A DNA stretch of 64,000 nucleotides. Origin: Cristatella mucedo. Lineage: Eukaryota; Bryozoa; Phylactolaemata; Cristatellidae. Made by a program: the position numbers and the translations under genes. Below the pieces are notes generated by a model. The model searched no databases. It had not been told where the DNA came from and saw only the letters and a list, made by a program, of their open reading frames with translations. The stretch spans positions 282,501 to 346,500 of the forward strand of contig WPIO01000100.1 of assembly GCA_009760855.2 (NCBI GenBank), given 5' to 3'. Numbering within the stretch: the stretch's first letter is position 1; every line of letters starts with the position of its first letter. This document shows positions 49,190-57,451 of this stretch, piece after piece.

Positions 49190-51332
49190 ACGTCGCTCTC
49201 AGAAGATAGACAAGATCAGGGAGTTCATCTCTAAGATGGCAGCATCCCCCCTAGAATAATGTCCCTCAATTCCTTGCAGCACCTCAATGTCTACATTCAT
49301 AGGCTAGTGACCTCGTCCTGAAGTTCATATCCCAATCAAAGAAGACAGCTAGTCCTTTTGACCCTTTTCCCACTGTCCTGCTCCTACGCTGCATTGATCT
49401 GCTGCTGCCATGCATAACTAACATCATTAATGTTTTATTCGTCTCAGGTCATGTCCTAGCACCTTTCAAAAAAGCTGTAGTCAGGCAACTACTCAAGAAA
49501 GCGACACTAGACCAAGAAAACTTGAGCAACTACCGCCCAGTCTCCCTTCTACCATTCCTTTCAAAGACACTGGAGCGAGTCCTGACAGACAAGCTGAACT
49601 CATATATTGAAACTTCAAACCTTGCTAGTAAGTTCCAGTCTGGCTTATGAACAAATCACTCCACAGAGTCAGCATTGCTTCGGGTGTACAACGACCTACT
49701 TAGGAATGCAGACATACGTAGATTATCTCTGCTTGTTTTGCTCGATCTTTTGGCGGCTTTTGATACTATCGATCACCAAGTCCTTCTTGAGCGCCTCTCA
49801 TCTCGTCTGGGCATTAGTTGCACTGCATGGAAATGGTTCAGGTCTATCTCAGCGGTAGACTCCAGAGTATTGATGCGAATGGACAAAGATCATCTGAGAA
49901 ACCTCTGAAATATGGGGTACCTCAGGGCTCCGTGCTGGGTCCGGTTCTCTTCACGGTGGATGCTCTTCCTCTTTTATTTCGGCTATTTTGAGATTACGAC
50001 ACTGTAGTTGGCTTATGGCCTGTTGTGATTTATGACAGTTGTATATAAGTAAGGGGCTGCAAAGGCCCGGAAGTTAGATCGAAGATGCCGGGCGGGCAGT
50101 CACGTACTGGCCCCCTGCGGCGTCCGTGTGAAAAAACGTCTTTGAGCCCGCTTTGGTGTTCTGCGTCGTATCGCGTACTTGCCGCTGAGAGAATGTCAAG
50201 CTACACTCTTGCCGATGTGATCGCCAACCACAATCTAGGCTTTCACTTCTTTGCGGAGGACACTCAGTTGTACCTTTCTTTGCTTTTATCCCTTCCAGCC
50301 CTCCAGCACGTCGAACTCTCTACCCACCCTTTCTGCATGAATTGATGACATCTGCACATGGATGGCAGCAAAATTTCCTAAATTAAATGATGATAAAACT
50401 TACTTACTAGTTACGGGCAAACTAAGTGTGATTCAGAAATTCGAAAGGCTAACGATCAAAATCGGCTCTGCCAGCATATCTCTTGTTGAATCTTCGCGAA
50501 ATCCAGGTGTCATGTTCCAAAGTGACCTCTCGTTAGACGACCACATCAGCTCCACAATCAAGTCTACCTACTTTCAGCTACCCAAAATTGCTAAAATTCG
50601 GGCTTTTTTGGACCGGAATACTCTATCAAAGTTGGTCGACGCATTTGTGACATCTCGTCTTGACTTCTGTAACTCACTGCTTGCTGGTCTACCTGCCTCC
50701 GAAGGCAGGCGTTTACAGCTGATGCAAAACTCAGCAGCTAACTTGTCTGTCGTGAGCGTTACAGTTGCTAAACCACACAACTTCTCGCCGACCTGCACTG
50801 GCTCCCAGTAAAGCAAAGCATCAACTTTTAAGGTCTTGTCCCTCACTTTTAGGTCCCTTCATTCTTTGGCTCCAGCCTACCTATTAGATCTATTTCCCAC
50901 CAGGCTATGCAACGTACCACGTGCTTTCCGGAATCTAACTGTTTAACTATACCTCGTACAAACCTCAAATCCTTTGGAGACCATGCATTTAGTTCGTATG
51001 GTCCAAAAGCCTGGAACCCACTCCCGTCACGACATCCCCTGACTTGACCGCATTTAAAACGAAATTAAAAATGCACCTATTTATGACAGCATTTAGTGGG
51101 TCCCGGTGATTCACCCTTTATGTGCTTATGAGTGCTGACACTGTTGCATGCTGCCACTAACGACACTTGTATGCTAAACCTGTGCATGTCACTCCTAAAA
51201 ATGTTATTCTTGCTTATTGAGCATGAGCTACTGCTAACCATTTGATCGTGTTTCCTTTGCAGCAAAAGTGCCTAGAGAGAGACTCAGTTCTCAGAGAGCG
51301 CTATATCAATTATTATTATTATATTATTTATT
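49190..51332 (+). mobile_element. LINE-A, longest copy (about 2.1 kb) with nested insertion
   Basis: Covers the linker before the RT (SPFDPFPTVLLLRC-like), LSNYRPVSLLPFLSKTLERV, motif A (LLDLLAAFDTIDH) near 49740-49785, GVPQGSVLGPVLFTV, an insertion at 49974-50205, then FFAEDTQLYL (the YADD box mutated to AED), LNDDKTYLL, the C-terminus, UTR, stem-loop and ATT tail. Stops and frameshifts make it inactive. It is the best template here for ordering the family. Confidence 0.88.
49974..50205. mobile_element. 232-bp insertion in LINE-A with 5-bp target duplication
   Basis: LINE-A reads ...GCTCTTCCTCTT then GCCGATGTGATCGCC. Between them lie 232 bp flanked by CTCTT at 49969-49973 and 50206-50210. 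The insert begins TTATTTCGG and ends AAGCTACA, with a TATATAAG box-like site near 50042. It has no terminal inverted repeats and no TG start. It could be a solo LTR-like or unclassified element. Confidence 0.75.
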
Positions 51333-51356
51333 AAAAGATGGATATATGTATATGTG

Positions 51357-51547
51357 CATTAACTGATGGAGCTCTGCTCTGCCGGGGCTGCGAGTGCTAT
51401 CGGCGACTCCTGGTTCAGGAACAGGGACCACACGGCACTGCGTCACCGACGCCAATACAGCATGGAAGCCGTGTGGTCTCTGTTCTAGAACCGGGAGGCC
51501 CAGGTAGCACGCTCGACCCCGGCAGGAAAGGACACCGCCGGCTAATG
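51357..51547. repeat. 191-bp foldback: 80-nt imperfect arms, 31-nt loop
   Basis: 51357-51436 aligns without gaps to the reverse complement of 51468-51547, about 58 of 80 matches. The core nearest the loop (GACCACACGGC) is perfect, and most mismatches are transitions that allow G-U pairs in RNA. It lies just 3' of the LINE-A ATT tail and before the AC microsatellite. It could be a MITE-like foldback, two inverted copies of one small repeat, or a hairpin RNA gene. Confidence 0.8.
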
Positions 51548-51582
51548 AATATATACTAGTTAAAAATCTTTTTCTCAATAAT

Positions 51583-51690
<108 letters not shown>

Positions 51691-51785
51691 ATATATAGGG
51701 AAACTGGGAGAATATACCCAAGAGGGATTCTTCAAATCATCTACGGCCATGACAGAACAAATTTGTTCAATATTGCATAAACCAG

Positions 51786-52547
51786 ATGATCGGGGGGGGC
51801 CGGACTAAAATAAGCTATTCTGATCTTAAGGTTTTTACATGTTTATTATTCAGATGGAAAATCCAACTTGATAGTTATAGGCGGCAAATATCATACCATG
51901 CAGAAACTGGAAAGACTAACCCTGAAAATGGGCTCAGCCAGCATATTTTTGGTTGCCTTTGGACATAATAAAGTATCGTGTTCCAAAATGTCATCTCACC
52001 AGATGACCACAGTTTCAAACTCAAGGCTGGGTACGTTCACCTTTTAGCATTTAAAACTCGAGCTACCTTACATGAGGATGCCACGGTAAAACTAATTCAT
52101 TCATTTATGACGTCCTGCTTAGACCGAAGTTGCTTACTATTCTCATGCTCGACGTGGTAAAGCTGTGGAGCTAGGCTCGTCTGCTCTAAAAATCGAAACT
52201 GCCACATTACATTACACAACTTCTCACCGACCTGGCGCTGGCTCCCCATCATGCGGTATTCGCATTGCTCCCACAGCCTGGAACTCCCTCCCGACCTGCG
52301 TCAGAACATCCCCTGACTTGACCACATTTAAAAAGAACTTAAAAACACACATATTTAGAACAGCATTTAGTGGGTCCCTGTGATTCGTGCTTATGCGTGC
52401 TGACACTGTGCATACTGCCACTAACCACATTTGCATGCTGACCCTGTCCATGTCACCCCTAACCATGTTATTCATTTTGTTTGTTTATCAAGCATGATAT
52501 TACTCACCATTCAATTGCATTTCCCCTTTGCAGCCAAGTAAAGCGCC

Positions 52548-52612
<65 letters not shown>

Positions 52613-52665
52613 AGTTCTCTGGGGGTGCTTTATCAAGTGCATTATTATTATTATATTATTATTTC
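51786..52665 (+). mobile_element. LINE-A, degenerate, hairpin expanded
   Basis: The first part is weakly similar (LERLTLKMGSASIF-like, then much decay). From 52270 it is close to consensus: [31 protein letters not shown]. The inner arm of the terminal hairpin has become a (GA)n run. It may be a chimera of an old and a young copy. Confidence 0.78.
52549..52609. repeat. (AG)n inside a LINE-A terminal hairpin
   Basis: The normal GCCTAGAAAGAGATTGAG is replaced by GCCTAG followed by about 30 AG units and then AATAAGTTCTCTGGGGG. Confidence 0.95.
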
Positions 52666-52789
52666 AAGGCTGTGACACCTACTTTTTTTAGGGTAACTTC
52701 CATGCTCGTGCTCGGCCCTACCAAGATCTAAAATAGTTCCCAGTCTAGCTTTCCATCGCATTCTCACTTCCTGCTCTTCTTGCCTCGAG

Positions 52790-52910
52790 TCCTTAAGCTG
52801 CACTGCCAACCGAGTCAATGCCTTTGGAGATGGCGCCTTCAGTTCACATGAGCCTAAAGCCTGGAACTCACCTACGGACTGCGTTCGCGACATTTTCCGA
52901 ATTGGAATTC
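52790..52910 (+). mobile_element. LINE-A C-terminal ORF scrap
   Basis: AATGCCTTTGGAGATGGCG through GCCTGGAACTCACC resembles the [19 protein letters not shown] block. Confidence 0.6.
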
Positions 52911-53235
52911 CGCTTGTACACAAAATGGAGCATTTTCAAACCTTGACTGTTGCTGAAAAAGTGAATCAGCCAACCGTCACTGTGGCCTCTTTAGTACAAT
53001 TATTTGCATTTCCAAAGAATCTTAGTGTGCAATGGAGAGAAGAAGGTACACAGCACCGTCTTCCAAAAGCCACTCCATCAAAAGCCTGCAGCCAATGGCT
53101 GTTTTCGGCTGACTCTACTGACGCCCCAAAAAAAGCGGTTATGCTAACGACTGTTAGCACAGCTGCTGCCATATTCGTCTCGGCTTTAGACTGCAAGCAA
53201 GCACAACGAGGAGCCAGCACAGCCTAGCACCATAT

Positions 53236-53241
53236 TTTATT
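53236..53241 (-). promoter_or_regulatory. Polyadenylation signal AATAAA for the ACBP gene
   Basis: AATAAA on the minus strand about 165 bp downstream of the ACBP stop codon, a normal distance for a short 3' UTR. Confidence 0.6.
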
Positions 53242-53403
53242 TGCGACCACATGAAACTAGAATTACAGCACACGCTGCTGCCAAAAGTAACATACAGCAA
53301 TCAGCTAGTCGTCGGCTGCCGGCGATCCGGTACTCGGTTGTGGTTGCAGCACTTGCAACGGATGCAGCCCCTGCTTGCTGGATCCGTCAATTCCGGGCAT
53401 CTA

Positions 53404-53468
53404 CTACTTGGCCTTGAGCTCTGCTACCGTCTTGATGTAGGCGTCTTCGGCATCTTTCTTCGACAGGC
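53404..53468 (-). CDS. ACBP: ACBP exon 4 (last coding exon)
   Basis: The acceptor ...TTCAAATGCAG precedes GC CTG TCG AAG. The exon encodes (G)[20 protein letters not shown] and ends TAG, with a second TAG immediately after (53401-53403). Tyr73 in the DAYIK motif is the ligand-contact tyrosine. The first two bases complete the Gly codon begun in exon 3. Confidence 0.93.
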
Positions 53469-56400
53469 CTGCATTTGAAAATTTGAGCCACATTAGTGTG
53501 AACAAACAAAACACCCCGTCTCTCCGACGCCTCTCGCTAGGAGGCACTACATCTGGCTTGGGAGAGTGAATGTGGACAAGAAGTCAGTAATCAATATGGC
53601 TAGCGGAGCCTAAAACTAACTCGCAATTACTTGCTTACCGATTGCACTGACTAAACTGGAGCAGTACATTACACAGTTGTAGCAACGCTGAATTGCCGCT
53701 TATGCTGCCATGTGAACGGTAAGCATAGCAACGGTGACCTGACATTGAAGCAAGACCAACTGAACCGTTAGCTAATGAGAGTGAGTGAGAGATTTACCTA
53801 TGTCGATTTGCTCTGCATGACCTTCAGCAGTGGAAGTGGAAGCCCTCCAGACGAAGCAGTTCTGACTACTTCTAGCTTTCTCAGCAGATGCGCAAGCAGA
53901 GGGACATTCAGTCAGCAAATTCACGAGAGCCGAAAGGAAGTGCATCCAATCGGTAAAATCACGAATGACAAAGGCGACGAAGTCTACACTCTTGACGTAA
54001 AAGTATTTGGATTCATTAAAATGAATGCATTCTCGAATAGAAAAGATTTACTGCACGCGAAGGATTCCGTAAGGCATGCACAGAGGGCCCATGCCAGGAT
54101 CCACAGGACAGCTGAAGATCAGGTAAGAGCTGTATGGATTGCCGAAAGCTACGGAAAGTCACCCTATTTTCGAACTGCAAGAAAAAGCGTTATGAGGGTC
54201 GGCGACCCGACGAAGCCTACACATCCAAATTCCTGTAGCCAGCACTCCACGTCAGGGGCAGGTGTAATGACATAGGGGTGGTCGGCAGAAGTGGCATCAC
54301 AGTCCTAGATCAAATACAGGAATCATGACCTAGGACGTTTATTTAGACTAACACGTCGATAAAAAACTGCGATGGCACGTGAACTTCGTGGACTGGATTA
54401 TATTCCGCAACATGAATAAAAAATAATTCATTTACATAGCGCCCCAAGAGAACTTAATATCTATTCAGGCGCTTCACATATGCCTCGGGGCTCGAGCCCA
54501 CGACCTCAGTCAGACTTTAGTCGGGGCGAGCACCTTAACCGCTAGACAATGATCCACTAGTGAATGTTACGGACTGGGCCGAATCAGTCTCCGATCCTTG
54601 ACCCAGTCAAGCAGTTGAGGGATGGGGTCAAACGACAGTTCAGAAACTGGCCTTCCATATCACTAGACGAGGCACTTTTCGAGCACTTGCAATGAGCCTG
54701 GGGTAGCACAAAGGCCGAGGTTTGAGAGAATTTTATCAGTTATATGCCTGGCCGGCCCGATAGGTGATTGCAAATACGGAATTTGCAACCTTAACATATT
54801 AGGGTACGATATGTGATAATTGCTCGAGCAAGTAGCTTTTTCTAACCGAAACCAGTACACATACATTTGGTGAGAGCAACGGTAGGTAATTACTCAAAAT
54901 CCTGGCGAGTAGTAAACAGTCGGTGGGGGAGGGGCTGCCCCAACAATCCATTTATTTTTACGTTTGAGTGTAGATTTCCACTGATCTACATAATTTCAGC
55001 TACTTAACATTGCAAACATTAGAGCATGCTTAGACAAGAGATACCACATCCAAGTTGGCCCTTATAATCTAATGCAATGTATCTCTGTCTCTAACTCAAC
55101 AAAGATTAAGTGGCATAACACATGAGAGCTTTCTATAGCCCATTAAGATGCCTAAGCGGTTATCTGTATACATTCGGTAGCCAACAGACTTCATCTCACG
55201 CACCAATGAGAAAGTGGAACGCATAGCTGAGTCAGGAGTGCCTTGAGGTAGTGATTAGCACTGAATGTTGCAGCTCAGGAAGGCTGGAACGGGTGTGACA
55301 CAGTCGGCATCAGGATAGTAGATATGGTTGCGGAGACTTGTGGAAGTGAGTTCCAAAATCTGGAACCTGCAGAGTAAAATCTTTTGTCTACAAAGAGCCT
55401 TAAGTGTACTGGTAAAGCTAATTTATAGTCCATAGTGACTTGAGAGCAAGAGGAGACTGAAATTGGTGAAGCAGTTCAGCTAGGTATGAAGGAGCCAAGC
55501 CACGGCAGGCCTTGTAGGTCAGCATAAGAACTATACTTTGTATTCGTTAATTAACCGAAAGCCACCAAAGCTCCTTCAGCAGAGGAGACACATGGCTGAA
55601 CCTCTGGGATTAGTTAACTAGCCTTGCAGCAATGTTTATCCCCAGCTGCTCTGGCCTAATGGCTTAGTCGGTAGTCGAGCCAAATAGGAGTTGCAATAAT
55701 TTTGCCGAGACAGAACTAAGGAGATACTTAATTTTTTTTGAAAGCCACAGTGGTAGACAGACCTTCATCTTGGATCAGGATCAGACGTGATGGCTTGCTG
55801 TGGAGGCAGTCTTCCTGATGAAACAAATACAACTTAAGCAGCTGTCAAAGCCGACATAAAATCCGAGAACACTGACAGTCGCACAACAGAATCACCTATT
55901 AGAAGAAACAAATCGAGCTGGTTTGGTCTAGTGTTCAAGGTGCTCGCCCCGACCAAGGTCGTGGGCTCGACCCCAGAGGCATATGCGAAGCGCCTGCATA
56001 TAGATTAAGCTCTCTTAGGGCGCTATACAAATACAAATGAATTATATTAAATCTTTTAGTCCAGCCGCAAGCTTGGGTTGTCCTATGAGAAGCATTTCAG
56101 TTTTATCGAGGTTCAGCTTAAAGTTTGCCGACATCCAGAATCAAATGTCTGACAGGCATTCAGGTTATCAGTCGCCATAGCAGATTCCGATGGTCTAAAG
56201 GACCAATACAGCTGAGCATTAGCAGCAAAGAAGTGATGAAGCCATGAGCCCCAATCACTTTCCCCAGAGGTTTAGTATAAATGGAGAACTGCAAAGGACT
56301 GAAAACGAACCCTTGAAGGACTCAGAAGGTGACCGGTCTGGTGGAAGATATTGCATTTGTGACATCCTGCCTCGACTTCGGTGACCAATTACAGGTCTTC

Positions 56401-57420
56401 CGACCAGTGCAATAATAATAATAATAACAATACATTTGCTACAGCGCTCTCAGAGAAAAAACTCTTTCTAGGGATTTTACGTTATGGGGGCTTACAGTTG
56501 GGGCAGCCAGGCTTTGCTAGTAGTGCTGCCGTCGCCACATTATGTCACTTCGCACCGATTTGCACTGGCTCCCCATCAAGCTGCATATCAAATTTAAGGT
56601 TTTGTCACTCAATTTTAGGTACTCTCTTGCTTTATTCACTCTCTTGCTCCAGCCTATCCATCCCAACTACTTCCGAAGTCAGGCTAGGCATCGTCTCACT
56701 TGGTCTTCTTTCTTAAATCGGTCAGCTGTGCTTTCAACAAACCTCACATCTTTTGAAGACAAGGAGTTTGGTTCGCATGCTCCCAATGCACAGGCCTCAC
56801 TTCCGACTGACAACATGTCACGACCCATGACTTAATGCCATACAAAAATTAAAATTGACAACGTACCTTTTCCTCACCTAATTTGCTGGATCTAGCTGGA
56901 CTGTCCTTGGCGTATTTCTAAGTGCTGACACTGCGTATTTTATTAGTAACCCTATTGACATGCCAGCTTTACAGCAAATGTTAAGTATCTGAAAAGATAC
57001 TTAGTTCTCTGAGGATACTATACAAATGTCATAATTATAATAATTATTATTATAACCAAGCTAACGTGGCCACGGGGATCAACTGAAATTATGCTATGCA
57101 TTTTAAATAGCATGTTTGGCAAATGAGGGTACTCAAGGGGTTGTAATTTCGGTCGGGGCCGCCCAGCCTGTTTAACCAGACCTGAATTGCTTTAGGGCCC
57201 TCCATTGTCCCTAAGTAACCTATTGGACATCGATTCATCAGATTCACGAGCTTACGGCCTGTTTTGCAAGCAGTCACCACGAAGGCAGCAATGCGCTAGC
57301 AACAGACGCAATGCTACCAACAGACACGAAGTAGTATCAATATCACGCAAGCTAGCAATAAGAACAAGGCGCCCCCTTTAGCACGGTTCCAAGCAATCCA
57401 CTAATGCTACCAACAGATGC

Positions 57421-57451
<31 letters not shown>

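Noticed and set aside
53775-54275. 166-codon open frame in ACBP intron 3, opposite strand
   Set aside because: No domain recognised and peptide composition looks random; kept only as a note.
54556-54572. GATCCACTAGTGAAT, resembling a cloning-vector polylinker
   Set aside because: Only about 12-15 bases, no other vector sequence adjacent, inside an otherwise continuous intron; coincidence is more likely, though raw reads could confirm.
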